Under the pieces are notes generated by a model. The model saw only the letters and a program-made list of their open reading frames with translations. It did not search any database and was not told the DNA's origin. 64,000 nt of DNA from positions 25,933 through 89,932 of the forward strand of contig NZ_JAVBXD010000015.1 of assembly GCF_030756675.1 (NCBI RefSeq). Reading direction: 5' to 3'. Positions 1-10,845 of this stretch are shown here, in pieces (position 1 is the first letter of the stretch; the number at the start of each line of letters is the position of its first letter). Source of the DNA: Bacillus multifaciens. Its GTDB lineage: Bacteria > Bacillota > Bacilli > Bacillales > Bacillaceae_G. The position numbers and the translations under genes were made by a program.

Positions 1-1
1 A

Positions 2-1267
2 ACGCAAATGGAGAAAGGGAAATTTGATATTTTAGATCAAGTGCGTGAAGAGACATCTAAACGAAATATTCCTCTTACTCTTAGTATTGGTGTTGGTTCT
101 GGTGATTTATCACTAGTAGAACTTGGAGCTATGGCGCAATCTGGTCTCGATTTAGCACTTGGTCGTGGTGGAGATCAAGTGGCAATTAAACAAGCGACAG
201 GTAAAGTAAAGTTTTATGGCGGGAAAACGAATCCTGTAGAAAAACGTACTCGTGTACGTGCGCGTGTGATTTCTCACGCTTTAAAAGATCTTGTGTTAGA
301 AAGTAGCAATATCATCATTATGGGACACCGGGCACCGGATATGGATGCAATCGGAGCTGCAATTGGGATTTTAAAAGTGGCACAGCTGAATGAGCGCGAA
401 GGATATATTGTATTAGATGAAAATGATTCTGATAAAGGGATTAAGCGTTTGATGGACGAAGTTAAGCAGCACGAGGAATTATGGTCGCGCTTTATTACAC
501 CGCAGCAGGCCCTTGAATTTGCGAATGATGATTCGCTTCTTGTTGTAGTAGATACGCATAAACCATCTATGGTTATGGAAAGAAAGTTACTTGATAAGAT
601 TGAAAATGTTGTTGTAATTGATCATCATCGTCGCGGTGAGGACTTCATTGAGGATCCGTTGCTTGTTTATATGGAACCATATGCATCATCTACAGCAGAA
701 CTTGTAACAGAGCTGTTGGAATATCAGCCTAAGCGTTTGAAAATGAATATGCTAGAGGCAACGGCTTTACTGGCAGGTATTATCGTGGATACGAAGAGTT
801 TTACATTCCGTACCGGAGCACGTACGTTTGATGCGGCTTCCTATCTTCGTTCTCATGGCGCAGATACTATTTTGGTACAAAAGTTATTAAAAGAAGATAT
901 GGCCCATTATTTACAAATTGCAAAAACAATTCGAAATGCGTACATTTATAAAAATGGGATTGCAATTGCAAAGGTAGATGGTGATGGGTTTTATGATCAA
1001 GTATTAATTGCTCAATCAGCTGATACATTACTCACAATGACAGGAGTGATTGCCTCTTTCGTAATTGCACAGCGCAGTGAAAGTGTGATTGGGATTAGTG
1101 GACGTTCTTTAGGGGAAGTAAATGTACAGCTTATTATGGAAAATTTAGGCGGGGGCGGCCATTTAACAAATGCTGCAACACAAATACAAGACATATCAAT
1201 TGATGAAGCAGAAGCAAACTTACAATCTGTTATAAATGAGTATTTAGAGGGAGGAACACAATCATGA
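2..1267 (+). CDS. gdpP: c-di-AMP phosphodiesterase GdpP, 3' part
   Basis: C-terminal two thirds of the membrane-bound DHH/DHHA1 phosphodiesterase that hydrolyses the second messenger c-di-AMP. The reading frame is open to the left edge, so the N-terminal membrane segments and PAS domain lie outside the window; the family is about 650-660 aa and roughly 420 aa are seen. Visible parts are the end of the degenerate GGDEF domain (LSIGVGSG, then the [10 protein letters not shown] segment), the DHH domain ([28 protein letters not shown]) and the DHHA1 glycine motif [10 protein letters not shown] near the C-terminus. Its stop overlaps the rplI start (ATGA), so the two are translationally coupled in the usual gdpP-rplI-dnaB order. 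Identification is secure. Confidence 0.96.
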   Translation, partial: TQMEKGKFDILDQVREETSKRNIPLTLSIGVGSGDLSLVELGAMAQSGLDLALGRGGDQVAIKQATGKVKFYGGKTNPVEKRTRVRARVISHALKDLVLESSNIIIMGHRAPDMDAIGAAIGILKVAQLNEREGYIVLDENDSDKGIKRLMDEVKQHEELWSRFITPQQALEFANDDSLLVVVDTHKPSMVMERKLLDKIENVVVIDHHRRGEDFIEDPLLVYMEPYASSTAELVTELLEYQPKRLKMNMLEATALLAGIIVDTKSFTFRTGARTFDAASYLRSHGADTILVQKLLKEDMAHYLQIAKTIRNAYIYKNGIAIAKVDGDGFYDQVLIAQSADTLLTMTGVIASFVIAQRSESVIGISGRSLGEVNVQLIMENLGGGGHLTNAATQIQDISIDEAEANLQSVINEYLEGGTQS

Positions 1268-1710
1268 AAGTAATCTTTTTAAAAGACGTAAAAGGTAAAG
1301 GGAAAAAAGGGGAAGTAAAAAACGTACCAGACGGTTATGCGAATAACTTTTTATTAAAACAAGGACTTGCGATTGAAGCGACAAATGCAAATGTGAAAAC
1401 ATTAGATGCGAAAAAGCGTAAAGAAGAAAAAGATGCAGAATTAGAGCTTGAAAAATGCAAGGAATTAAAAGAAACTCTAGAAAAGTTAACAGTAGAGTTA
1501 AAAGCAAAATCGGGTGAAGGTGGCCGTTTATTCGGTTCTATTACAAGTAAACAAATTGTAGATGGCTTACAAAAAGTTCATAATATTAAACTTGATAAAC
1601 GTAAATTTGAAATGGATGATGCAATTCGTGCATTAGGATATACGAACGTTATTGTGAAATTACATCCACAAGTAACAGCAACAGTAAAAGTGCATGTTAC
1701 TGAACAATAA
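1264..1710 (+). CDS. rplI: 50S ribosomal protein L9
   Basis: Large-subunit ribosomal protein L9, 148 aa, the normal length. The N-terminal 23S rRNA-binding module is clear ([18 protein letters not shown], then [15 protein letters not shown]), followed by the long charged connecting helix (about residues 45-78, rich in K and E) and the C-terminal domain. The ATG overlaps the gdpP stop by 4 nt, and the preceding GAGGGAGG inside gdpP serves as the ribosome binding site. dnaB follows after a 27-nt gap, so the three genes are probably one transcript. Confidence 0.98.
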   Translation: MKVIFLKDVKGKGKKGEVKNVPDGYANNFLLKQGLAIEATNANVKTLDAKKRKEEKDAELELEKCKELKETLEKLTVELKAKSGEGGRLFGSITSKQIVDGLQKVHNIKLDKRKFEMDDAIRALGYTNVIVKLHPQVTATVKVHVTEQ

Positions 1711-1737
1711 ACAAAAGATTGAAGAGGAGGTTTGCGC

Positions 1738-3099
1738 ATGAGTGACGTATTTGCTGATCGTACCCCTCCGCATAATATTGAGGCTGAACAAGCCGTATTA
1801 GGAGCTATTTTTCTCGATCAAGAAGCGTTAACATCAGCTTCGGAAATGCTAATGCCAGAAGACTTCTATCGAACGGCGCATCAAAAAATTTATCAAATGA
1901 TGCTTGATCTTTCCGATAAAGGGGAGCCCATTGATTTAGTTACCGCAACAGCAGCGCTTGCTGATCAAAATTTGTTAGAAGAAATTGGCGGTGTTTCTTA
2001 TTTAGCTGAACTAGCGGAAGCTGTACCGACAGCTGCCAATGTAGGATATTATGCACGTATTATCGCAGAAAAATCGATTTTGCGTCGGCTTATTCGGACA
2101 GCAACACATATTGTGTCGGATGGTTATGAACGAGAAGATGATGTCGAGAGTCTATTAAATGAAGCTGAGAAAAAAATATTAGAAGTATCTCAGCGTACGA
2201 ATACAAAAGGTTTTCAAAATATTAAAGATGTTCTTGTAGCGGCTTACGATAAAATTGAGTTGCTGCATAATCAAAAAGGTGAAATTACAGGGATCCCAAC
2301 CGGTTTTACCGAGTTAGATCGTATGACAGCAGGTTTCCAGCGCAATGATTTAATTATTGTAGCGGCGCGTCCATCTGTAGGGAAAACAGCATTTTCTTTA
2401 AACATTGCTCAAAATGTTGCGACGAAGACGGACGAAAACGTTGCGATTTTTAGTTTAGAGATGGGGTCTGATCAGCTCGTTATGCGTATGCTTTGTGCAG
2501 AAGGGAATATTGATGCACAGCGTCTTCGTACAGGAACTTTAACTTCAGATGACTGGGCGAAACTAACGATGGCGATGGGCAGTCTCTCAAATGCAGGTAT
2601 TTTTATTGATGATACGCCAGGTATTCGTGTTAGTGAAATTCGAGCAAAGTGCAGGCGTTTAAAACAAGAACATGGTCTTGGAATGATTCTAATTGATTAT
2701 TTGCAGCTTATTCAAGGTAGCGGGAAATCTGGTGAAAACCGTCAGCAAGAAGTATCGGAAATTTCTCGTACACTAAAAGGGCTCGCTCGTGAACTAGAAG
2801 TTCCAGTTATTGCTTTATCTCAGCTGTCTCGTGGTGTAGAATCTCGTCAAGATAAGCGTCCGATGATGTCGGATATTCGTGAATCAGGAAGTATTGAGCA
2901 GGATGCTGATATAGTAGCATTCTTATATCGTGAGGATTACTATGACCGAGAAACAGAAAATAAAAATACAATTGAAATTATTATTGCTAAGCAGCGTAAT
3001 GGTCCAGTAGGTTCAGTTGAATTGGCGTTTGTGAAGGAATTTAACAAATTCGTAAACTTAGAACGGCGCTTTGATGATGGGCATGCACCGCCAGCATAG
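1738..3099 (+). CDS. dnaB: replicative DNA helicase DnaB (DnaC of B. subtilis)
   Basis: Hexameric 5'-3' replicative helicase that unwinds DNA ahead of the fork. About 453 aa. The N-terminal DnaB domain (PHNIEAEQAVLGAIF) precedes the RecA-like core: Walker A ARPSVGKTAFS near residue 210, Walker B region GMILIDYLQLI near residue 320, and the DnaB-family IALSQLSRGVE and SDIRESGSIEQDAD motifs. I place the start at the ATG at 1738 rather than an in-frame TTG at 1732, because GAGGAGG at about 1724-1730 is well spaced for the ATG and the family begins MSD. Last gene of the gdpP-rplI-dnaB run; a hairpin terminator follows. Confidence 0.97.
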   Translation: MSDVFADRTPPHNIEAEQAVLGAIFLDQEALTSASEMLMPEDFYRTAHQKIYQMMLDLSDKGEPIDLVTATAALADQNLLEEIGGVSYLAELAEAVPTAANVGYYARIIAEKSILRRLIRTATHIVSDGYEREDDVESLLNEAEKKILEVSQRTNTKGFQNIKDVLVAAYDKIELLHNQKGEITGIPTGFTELDRMTAGFQRNDLIIVAARPSVGKTAFSLNIAQNVATKTDENVAIFSLEMGSDQLVMRMLCAEGNIDAQRLRTGTLTSDDWAKLTMAMGSLSNAGIFIDDTPGIRVSEIRAKCRRLKQEHGLGMILIDYLQLIQGSGKSGENRQQEVSEISRTLKGLARELEVPVIALSQLSRGVESRQDKRPMMSDIRESGSIEQDADIVAFLYREDYYDRETENKNTIEIIIAKQRNGPVGSVELAFVKEFNKFVNLERRFDDGHAPPA

Positions 3100-3112
3100 T
3101 GACAGTATAAAA

Positions 3113-3153
3113 AAGAAGCACATTTCTTATAATAAAATGTGCTTCTTTTTTTG
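3113..3153 (+). terminator. intrinsic terminator after dnaB
   Basis: Perfect 13-bp stem AAGAAGCACATTT / AAATGTGCTTCTT followed by a T-run. Confidence 0.9.
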
Positions 3154-3197
3154 TTTGTAAAAAAACAATGCCTTACATAGGTGAGAAGGGGTTCTTA

Positions 3198-3267
3198 CGA
3201 ACGAAAAAGATAAAAAATAAAAAAATGTTCGTTTTTTAATTGACTTCTCTTTGCATTTTGGTACAAT
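3198..3267 (+). promoter_or_regulatory. purA promoter with candidate PurBox pair
   Basis: A sigma-A promoter is visible: TTGACT at 3240-3245, 16-nt spacer, TACAAT at 3262-3267. Just upstream lies an inverted pair of PurR core motifs, CGAAC at 3198-3202 and GTTCG at 3227-3231, with 24 nt between the cores. That fits the known Bacillus PurR arrangement of two inverted PurBoxes about 17 nt apart. A further GTTCG sits at about 3282. PurR repression of purA is known in B. subtilis; its action here is inferred from the motif. Confidence 0.6.
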
Positions 3268-3311
3268 TATATTGTTTGAAAAGTTCGTTTGAAAATTTCG
3301 GAGGTGCTTGA

Positions 3312-4604
<1,293 letters not shown>

Positions 4605-4637
4605 TCTTGTTTTTTTCTTAAGAATACGGTATATTTA

Positions 4638-4669
4638 AAAAGAACCCACGTTGAATGGGTTCTTTTTTC
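4638..4669 (+). terminator. intrinsic terminator after purA
   Basis: Stem AAAGAACCCA / TGGGTTCTTT with a 7-nt loop and a T-run. Confidence 0.9.
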
Positions 4670-4699
4670 ATGTTTTTATAAAAAAAATTGAAAAAAGTA

Positions 4700-4729
4700 T
4701 TGCAAAAAGAAAACATTTCATGATATTAT
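4700..4729 (+). promoter_or_regulatory. promoter of the tRNA cluster
   Basis: TTGCAA at 4700-4705, an 18-nt spacer, and TATTAT at 4724-4729 preceded by TGA (extended -10). It lies about 40 nt before the first tRNA. Confidence 0.6.
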
Positions 4730-4767
4730 AAACCCTGTCGTCACGAAAACATGACATTGGTGAATAG

Positions 4768-4843
4768 GAGCCATTAGCTCAGTTGGTAGAGCATCTGACT
4801 TTTAATCAGAGGGTCGAAGGTTCGAGTCCTTCATGGCTCACCA
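4768..4843 (+). tRNA. tRNA-Lys (UUU)
   Basis: Cloverleaf readable by eye: acceptor GAGCCAT pairing with ATGGCTC, anticodon arm TCTGA-CTTTTAA-TCAGA with anticodon TTT at 4801-4803, T-loop GGTTCGAGTCC, and an encoded CCA at 4841-4843. First of four tRNAs in one cluster. Confidence 0.97.
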
Positions 4844-4855
4844 TTTTATTTTCGT

Positions 4856-4927
4856 GGCCCGTTGGTCAAGTGGTTAAGACACCGCCCTTTCACGGCGGTA
4901 ACACGGGTTCGAATCCCGTACGGGTCA
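4856..4927 (+). tRNA. tRNA-Glu (UUC)
   Basis: Acceptor GGCCCGT pairs with ACGGGTC; anticodon loop CTTTCAC gives TTC (Glu); T-arm GGGTTCGAATCCC. No CCA is encoded after the discriminator A at 4927. Confidence 0.96.
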
Positions 4928-4949
4928 TTTTTTATATATATTAAGTTTT

Positions 4950-5025
4950 GGTCCCGTGGTGTAGTGGTTAACATGCCTGCCTGTCACGCAGGAGATCGCC
5001 GGTTCGACCCCGGTCGGGACCGCCA
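4950..5025 (+). tRNA. tRNA-Asp (GUC)
   Basis: Acceptor GGTCCCG pairs with CGGGACC; anticodon loop CTGTCAC gives GTC (Asp); T-arm CCGGTTCGACCCCGG; CCA encoded at 5023-5025. Confidence 0.97.
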
Positions 5026-5068
5026 CTTTTGTTTAATACCACAATTAGTGGTTTTATATATATGTTTT

Positions 5069-5141
<73 letters not shown>

Positions 5142-5146
5142 CTTCC

Positions 5147-5182
5147 AAGGATATTAAGTGGGCCCGCTTAATATCCTTTTTA
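5147..5182 (+). terminator. terminator of the tRNA cluster
   Basis: Perfect stem AAGGATATTAAG / CTTAATATCCTT, 8-nt GC-rich loop, then a T-run, 5 nt after tRNA-Phe. Confidence 0.9.
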
Positions 5183-5193
5183 TATTGTACAAT

Positions 5194-5222
5194 TTTACAA
5201 ATGAGATTAGTTCTTTTAAAAT
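5194..5222 (+). promoter_or_regulatory. candidate walR operon promoter
   Basis: TTTACA at 5194-5199, a 17-nt spacer, and TAAAAT at 5217-5222. It lies between the tRNA terminator and walR and would give a roughly 75-nt leader containing the hairpin at 5237-5265. Confidence 0.5.
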
Positions 5223-5236
5223 AGAATGAAGAGAAG

Positions 5237-5265
5237 CCTCTAGCAGTTGAAGCTAGAGGTTTTTC
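5237..5265 (+). terminator. terminator-like hairpin in the walR leader
   Basis: Perfect 8-bp stem CCTCTAGC / GCTAGAGG, 7-nt loop, then TTTTTC. It is downstream of the candidate walR promoter and about 38 nt before the walR ATG. It may be a second terminator for the tRNA transcript or an attenuator. Confidence 0.65.
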
Positions 5266-5302
5266 TGTAAGGAAGGCATTAAACGTTCAGGAGGAAACTA
5301 AA

Positions 5303-6010
5303 ATGATGGGAAAGAAAATTCTAGTCGTGGATGATGAAAAACCAATTGCAGATATTTTAAAGTTTAATTTAGAAAAAGAAGGTTTTGAAATTGTAATGGC
5401 TCATGATGGTGATGAGGCCATTGAAAAAGCAAATGAAGAACAACCAGATATGGTTTTATTAGATATTATGTTACCGGGAAAAGATGGTTTAGAAGTTTGT
5501 CGTGAAATACGGAAAAACCATGAAATGCCAATTATTATGCTAACAGCAAAAGACTCTGAAATTGATAAAGTTCTTGGATTAGAACTGGGGGCAGATGACT
5601 ATGTAACAAAGCCGTTTAGTACACGTGAGTTATTAGCACGCGTAAAAGCGAATTTACGTCGTCATCAACAAGGAGGAACGGCTGAAAAAGAAGAAAATGC
5701 AGAGATGGTTATTGGTCCGATTGTGATTAATCCCAATGCATATAGTGTAACAAAGCGTGAAGAAAATATTGAGTTAACACATCGCGAATTTGAATTACTT
5801 CATTATTTAGCGAAGCATTTAGGACAAGTTATGACACGTGAACATTTATTACAAACCGTTTGGGGTTATGATTATTTTGGTGATGTGCGTACAGTAGATG
5901 TAACAGTTCGTCGTTTACGTGAAAAAATTGAAGATAATCCAAGTCATCCGACTTTAATTGTAACAAGACGTGGTGTGGGATATTACTTACGCGATCCAGA
6001 GCAGGAGTAA
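5303..6010 (+). CDS. walR: response regulator WalR (YycF)
   Basis: Essential OmpR-family regulator of cell-wall hydrolase and murein genes, partner of WalK. 235 aa from the first of two adjacent ATGs (5303, 5306); AGGAGG at 5289-5294 fits either. The receiver domain has the acidic pair in VVDDE, phospho-acceptor Asp54 in LLDIMLPG, Thr in MLTAKD and Lys in VTKPF. The C-terminal winged helix includes [23 protein letters not shown] and the RGVGYYL tail. First gene of walRKHIJ-htrA; walK starts 3 nt after its stop. Confidence 0.98.
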   Translation: MMGKKILVVDDEKPIADILKFNLEKEGFEIVMAHDGDEAIEKANEEQPDMVLLDIMLPGKDGLEVCREIRKNHEMPIIMLTAKDSEIDKVLGLELGADDYVTKPFSTRELLARVKANLRRHQQGGTAEKEENAEMVIGPIVINPNAYSVTKREENIELTHREFELLHYLAKHLGQVMTREHLLQTVWGYDYFGDVRTVDVTVRRLREKIEDNPSHPTLIVTRRGVGYYLRDPEQE

Positions 6011-6013
6011 TAT

Positions 6014-7855
6014 ATGAAGAAAGTTGGTCTTTTTCAGTCTATTCACTTAAAATTCGTATTAATTTACATGCTATTAATTTTAATGGCGATGCAAATTATT
6101 GGTGTCTATTTCGTTCGAGAGTTAGAGAAGAATCTTGTGAAGAGTTTTAAAGAATCATTAACACAACGAACGAACTTACTTGCTTACAACTTAAAGCAAG
6201 AATTTGCAAAAGAAAGAGATAAAAAAGATCCTACCCTTGAAGAGGCACTTAAAACGAGTATAGAAGATTTTGCTTCTGATCGAAAAGCTGATATTCAAGA
6301 GGTTCGTATCATTGATGAGAGTAGTCGTGTATTAGCAACATCACATCCATATAATCAAGGTATTGTCGGAAAAAAAACAACAGATTTATTGGTAAAACGA
6401 GCTTTGGTGCAAAAAAATCCTGTTGAAAAAATGGAAATAGACCGCAATACGGGAAATCGTGTGCAAGTTGTTGCTACTCCTATTCAAGTAATTCAACTAA
6501 ATAATAAGAAACCTTGTGTAATCTATATTGTTGCTTCTATGGAAGATGTTTATAAACAAATGAAGCTTATTAATCAGATCTTTGCAACGGGAACGGTTAT
6601 CGCATTATTAGTAACAGCTGTGCTAGGTATTTTATTGGCGCAAACTATTACAAGACCAATTTCAGATATGAGAAAGCAAGCCATTGAAATGGCGAAGGGA
6701 AATTACTCTCGTAAGGTAAAAGTACATGGTCATGACGAAATTGGTCAATTGGCGTTGGCATTTAATAATTTATCGAAGAAGTTGCAGCAAGCTCGTTCTT
6801 CTACGGAGAGTGAGAGAAGAAAGCTTTCGTCTGTATTATCTCATATGACAGATGGGGTAATTGCAACGGATCGAAAAGGAGATATTATCTTATTAAATGA
6901 TCCGGCAGAAAAAATGCTTAACGTTTCACGTGAAACAGCATTAGATCAATCGATTTTAGAAATATTAGGCATCCAAGAAGAGTACACATTAGATAATTTA
7001 TATGAAGAACCAGACTCTGTTATATTAGATTTTAGTACAAGAGATGAGCCGTATATTTTACGAGCTAGTTTTTCTATTATTCAAAAGGAGAATGGAAAGG
7101 TAAATGGTTTCATCGCTGTATTATACGATGTAACGGAACAGGAGCGAATTGAGGGGGAACGCCGTGAATTTGTGGCAAACGTTTCTCATGAACTTCGTAC
7201 ACCATTAACAACGATGCGAAGCTATTTGGAAGCATTGGGTGAAGGAGCGTGGCAAGATCCAAATATTGCGCCGCAGTTCTTACAAGTAACACAAGAAGAA
7301 ACGGAGCGAATGATTCGGCTTGTTAATGCGCTACTACAACTTTCAAAATTAGACAGCACAGAATATCGTTTAATGAAAGAATGGGTAGACTTTACACAAT
7401 TCTTTAGTAATATCATTGATCGTTTTGAAATGTCAAAAGAGCAGAATGTATCTTTTAAACGTTCATTTTCTAAGAGAACACGTTTTATTGAGATCGATGA
7501 AGATAAAATTACACAAGTTCTTTATAACATTATTTCAAATGCATTAAAGTATTCTCCAGAAGGTGGAACAATAACATATCGTTTGCGAGAAAGAGAAGAT
7601 ATGTTAGAAATAAGTATTAGCGACCAAGGAATGGGAATTCCGAAAGAGAACGTTGATAAGATTTTTGAACGTTTCTATCGCGTTGATAAAGCACGTTCAC
7701 GTAAATTGGGCGGAACAGGATTAGGTCTAGCAATTGCCAAGGAAATGATTCAAGCTCATGGCGGTTCGATTTGGGCAAAAAGCGAAGAAGGAAAAGGGAC
7801 AACCATTTATTTCACGCTTCCAATGGAAAAGGAAGAAGAGGATGACTGGGAATGA
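6014..7855 (+). CDS. walK: sensor histidine kinase WalK (YycG)
   Basis: Membrane sensor kinase that phosphorylates WalR; 613 aa, normal for the family. Order: TM1 about 13-33, extracellular sensor domain, TM2 about 188-208, HAMP (TRPISDMRKQA), cytoplasmic PAS about 270-375, HisKA with phospho-acceptor His392 in VSHELRTPL, then HATPase with N-box NIISNALKYS near 505, DQGMGIP and GTGLGLAIAKEM. Its stop overlaps walH by 4 nt. A near-perfect parS site lies in the coding sequence at 6922-6937, in the PAS region. Confidence 0.98.
   Translation: MKKVGLFQSIHLKFVLIYMLLILMAMQIIGVYFVRELEKNLVKSFKESLTQRTNLLAYNLKQEFAKERDKKDPTLEEALKTSIEDFASDRKADIQEVRIIDESSRVLATSHPYNQGIVGKKTTDLLVKRALVQKNPVEKMEIDRNTGNRVQVVATPIQVIQLNNKKPCVIYIVASMEDVYKQMKLINQIFATGTVIALLVTAVLGILLAQTITRPISDMRKQAIEMAKGNYSRKVKVHGHDEIGQLALAFNNLSKKLQQARSSTESERRKLSSVLSHMTDGVIATDRKGDIILLNDPAEKMLNVSRETALDQSILEILGIQEEYTLDNLYEEPDSVILDFSTRDEPYILRASFSIIQKENGKVNGFIAVLYDVTEQERIEGERREFVANVSHELRTPLTTMRSYLEALGEGAWQDPNIAPQFLQVTQEETERMIRLVNALLQLSKLDSTEYRLMKEWVDFTQFFSNIIDRFEMSKEQNVSFKRSFSKRTRFIEIDEDKITQVLYNIISNALKYSPEGGTITYRLREREDMLEISISDQGMGIPKENVDKIFERFYRVDKARSRKLGGTGLGLAIAKEMIQAHGGSIWAKSEEGKGTTIYFTLPMEKEEEDDWE
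6922..6937. other. candidate parS (ParB/Spo0J site) inside walK
   Basis: CGTTTCACGTGAAACA matches the Bacillus parS palindrome TGTTTCACGTGAAACA at 15 of 16 positions. ParB loads at such sites in the origin region, which is where this locus lies. Called from the motif alone. Confidence 0.8.
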
Positions 7856-9186
7856 ATATTGAGAACTTAAAATCAGTCTTGCTAATTAACTTGGTTGTTA
7901 TTAGTGTATTTCTTACTTTTAATTTATGGACCTATGTACCTGATTCTAGTAAATTGCAAAACGCAAAATATTTACAAGACAATACAGAGGGAGAACAGAA
8001 GAGCCTTGCAAATGTAATTTTGCCTTCTCAAGTTCTTTTTCATAAAGAGAATACGCATCTCGGAAGTGAAAATATAGATAGTATTGACCCATTATATAAA
8101 TTACTGGAAAGAGGAGAATTGTCTGATTTTAAAGATATATCAAATGATATCCCAAAACAGCAATTCTTCTCCTTTGTTCGTGGTAAAAACAAGATTGAAA
8201 TGATTTTTCCTACACATATGCCATTGGATTCTATGAGAGGCGTTTTTACAATTAAAGAAAAAATCTCAGAGTCATATAGCTTTAATCGCATAATGATTGA
8301 TTTACAAAAAAGTCGCGATGGTAATATTCCTGTATATTTTATTTCGTATGAAAATCGTAAGGTATATTATATGGTATTAAAAGGAATTCCACTTCGAGAT
8401 CTTGAAACGGCACGTGATCAATTTGCAGCTAGCGCGAGGGACTACTCTCAATACACATTAAGTGATACGAGAGAGATATTTTTACCAGATACGAAAACGG
8501 ATATGCAAAGTATGGGGTATATAGTAAATAACATATCCGAGGATATATTCATAAATGCATTATTTACAGATCCTCGTTATGTAAAAAAAGTATCTGATGA
8601 TCGTGAAAACACATATACAGATGGAATTCGCCTCATGCAAGTATTAAAGAAAAAGCAAATGCTGGAGTACACAAATTCAGCTGTATCAGATCAAAAGCAT
8701 GCATTATCTAGAAATACACTTGCTCAACGCAGTTTCGATTTTATTAATAGTCATAGTGGCTTAACGGATTCTTATCGTTTTGATTACATGGACACTAAAA
8801 AGGGACAAACAATATATCGTTTATATGTTGATAGCTTACCTGTGTTTAATGAAAGTGGTATGGCAATGTTAGAAGAAGTATGGGGAGCGGAAGAATTAAT
8901 TTCCTATAAACGTCCATTATTTAAGTTGTCATTAAAGTATGGTGATGACCAAAAAATCTCTCTTGCGGATGGTAAGACAGTTATACAATCTTTAGAGAAA
9001 AATGTGGATATAAAATTAATTCAGGATATTCGGTTAGGATATAAGCTTACACCGGAGTCAGGGACAGATGGGAAAAATATTGCTGCAGTAAATTTGAAAC
9101 CTATTTGGTATGTTGTGTACGGTGAAGACAATAAAGTTCTAGAGTGGAGCGAAGAGAAAGGGGGAGAGCTCATTGGATTGGAATAG
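7852..9186 (+). CDS. walH: WalK regulatory membrane protein WalH (YycH)
   Basis: Bitopic membrane protein which, with WalI, binds and modulates WalK; it is known as a negative regulator in B. subtilis and an activator in Staphylococcus. 444 aa with one N-terminal membrane helix (about 8-27, SVLLINLVVISVFLTFNLW) and a long extracytoplasmic part with YycH-type repeat domains. It has no catalytic motif. Assignment rests on the position between walK and walI (overlaps of 4 and 14 nt), topology and length. Confidence 0.94.
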   Translation: MNIENLKSVLLINLVVISVFLTFNLWTYVPDSSKLQNAKYLQDNTEGEQKSLANVILPSQVLFHKENTHLGSENIDSIDPLYKLLERGELSDFKDISNDIPKQQFFSFVRGKNKIEMIFPTHMPLDSMRGVFTIKEKISESYSFNRIMIDLQKSRDGNIPVYFISYENRKVYYMVLKGIPLRDLETARDQFAASARDYSQYTLSDTREIFLPDTKTDMQSMGYIVNNISEDIFINALFTDPRYVKKVSDDRENTYTDGIRLMQVLKKKQMLEYTNSAVSDQKHALSRNTLAQRSFDFINSHSGLTDSYRFDYMDTKKGQTIYRLYVDSLPVFNESGMAMLEEVWGAEELISYKRPLFKLSLKYGDDQKISLADGKTVIQSLEKNVDIKLIQDIRLGYKLTPESGTDGKNIAAVNLKPIWYVVYGEDNKVLEWSEEKGGELIGLE

Positions 9187-9991
9187 GATTAAAACAATTT
9201 TTATTGTTACCTTTTTCATTTTAGATCTCTTCCTTGTCTTTCAGTTCGTGCAAAAACAAGATAGTAATCAACTTGAATATACGACAGAAACAAATATTGA
9301 AGAACAAATGAAAGCAGACAAAATTACATCTGATAATTTCCCGAAAGAACCGACGAAAGATACGTATATTATGGCGAAAAATAAAGTTTTTTCCGATGAA
9401 GATATACATTCTTTAAAAAATCAAACGGTGTCTTTACAAGAATCAAATACAATTGTGAGTAAACTTAAAGAGCCATTTTGGAATGCAAAAGCAACAACAA
9501 GTGATAACTATAGTGAATTTTTACGTTCTTATGTAATTGATGGACAAAAATACAGTGCTGCAGGAAAAGTGGAAGGATCGAAAGTGTATTTTTTTCAAAA
9601 ATATAAAGATAAACCACTTTTCTATAATCAACATGGGATGATTGTTGCTGAGTTAAATGAAAAAAAGGAAATTATATCGTATACACAAACAATGCTGTAT
9701 GAATTTAAAGAGATGGGAGAACGGAATAAAGAGTTGGATATTATTTCTGCCCGAAATGCACTAGAAACGCTGTATACGAAAAATGAATTAAAGCAAGGAA
9801 GTTATATAAAAGGGGCAAAATTAGGATATGCAACGGTGGTAGCTCCTTCTTCTTCAAATGTGCAAGTTCTTGTTCCAACATGGAATTTGTATACAGATAA
9901 AATAGATTACTTTGTAAATGCGGTAGAAGGACAAATTATTCAATTAGGTAAGGACAACAAGGAAACTGAGCAATGGAGTGAGGCTAAATGA
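9173..9991 (+). CDS. walI: WalK regulatory membrane protein WalI (YycI)
   Basis: Partner of WalH in the membrane complex that controls WalK. 272 aa with one N-terminal helix (about 5-24, [20 protein letters not shown]) and an extracytoplasmic YycI domain. The start is a TTG at 9173 inside the walH 3' end, supported by AAAGGGGGA at 9157-9165 with good spacing; no suitable ATG is nearby. The stop overlaps walJ (ATGA), indicating tight coupling of walH-walI-walJ. Confidence 0.94.
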   Translation: MDWNRIKTIFIVTFFILDLFLVFQFVQKQDSNQLEYTTETNIEEQMKADKITSDNFPKEPTKDTYIMAKNKVFSDEDIHSLKNQTVSLQESNTIVSKLKEPFWNAKATTSDNYSEFLRSYVIDGQKYSAAGKVEGSKVYFFQKYKDKPLFYNQHGMIVAELNEKKEIISYTQTMLYEFKEMGERNKELDIISARNALETLYTKNELKQGSYIKGAKLGYATVVAPSSSNVQVLVPTWNLYTDKIDYFVNAVEGQIIQLGKDNKETEQWSEAK

Positions 9992-10782
9992 GTTTGCATT
10001 TTAGTGTACTTGCAAGCGGCAGTACGGGAAATGCACTGTATGTAGGAACAGGGCGTGAAAAGTTATTAGTAGACGCCGGCTTGAGTGGAAAAGCAATGGA
10101 AGCTTTGTTTCAACAAGCTGAACTAGATATAAATAGTATATCTGGTATTCTTGTCACACATGAACATAGTGATCATATTAAAGGGCTAGGAGTGTTAGCT
10201 CGTAAATATCATTTACCCGTTTATGCAAATGAGAAAACATGGAATGCAATGGAACATTTAATTGGTAATATTCCAACGGACCAAAAATTTGTTTTCTCAA
10301 TTGGAGAAGTGAAAACATTTGGAGATATTGAAGTGGAGTCATTTGGCGTTTCACATGATGCTGCGGAGCCGATGTTTTATGCGTTTCATCATAATGGAAG
10401 AAAGTTAGCGCTTATTACAGACACGGGGTATGTTAGTGACCGGATGAAAGGCGTTATTAAGGGAGCCAATGCTTTTGTGTTTGAAAGTAATCACGACGTT
10501 GAAATGCTCCGAATGGGACGTTATCCATGGAGTGTTAAACGAAGAATTTTAAGTGATGTAGGGCATGTTTGTAATGAAGATGCAGCTTTGGCAATGACTG
10601 ATGTAATTACAGATGAAACAAAGCATATATATTTGGCTCATCTTAGTTTAGATAACAATATGAAAGAACTTGCTCGTATGTCTGTTGCGCAAGTTCTTGA
10701 AGAAAAAGGACTTGCTGTAGGAGAAGCGTTCCAACTGCACGATACTGACCCGAAAACGCCAACTAAAATTCAATACGTATAA
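9988..10782 (+). CDS. walJ: metallo-beta-lactamase fold exonuclease WalJ (YycJ)
   Basis: Cytosolic metallo-hydrolase of the MBL fold, reported as a 5'-3' exonuclease; it is not needed for WalK signalling as such. 264 aa. N-terminal motif [14 protein letters not shown], metal ligands in [10 protein letters not shown] (HxHxDH), then [16 protein letters not shown] and HLSLDN. It overlaps walI by 4 nt and is followed 63 nt later by htrA, as in other Bacillus wal operons. Confidence 0.95.
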   Translation: MSLHFSVLASGSTGNALYVGTGREKLLVDAGLSGKAMEALFQQAELDINSISGILVTHEHSDHIKGLGVLARKYHLPVYANEKTWNAMEHLIGNIPTDQKFVFSIGEVKTFGDIEVESFGVSHDAAEPMFYAFHHNGRKLALITDTGYVSDRMKGVIKGANAFVFESNHDVEMLRMGRYPWSVKRRILSDVGHVCNEDAALAMTDVITDETKHIYLAHLSLDNNMKELARMSVAQVLEEKGLAVGEAFQLHDTDPKTPTKIQYV

Positions 10783-10845
10783 TTCTTCATTTTGGTAAAC
10801 AATAAAGGAGAATATAAATGCTTTCGGAAGGTTAGGTGAGCATAA

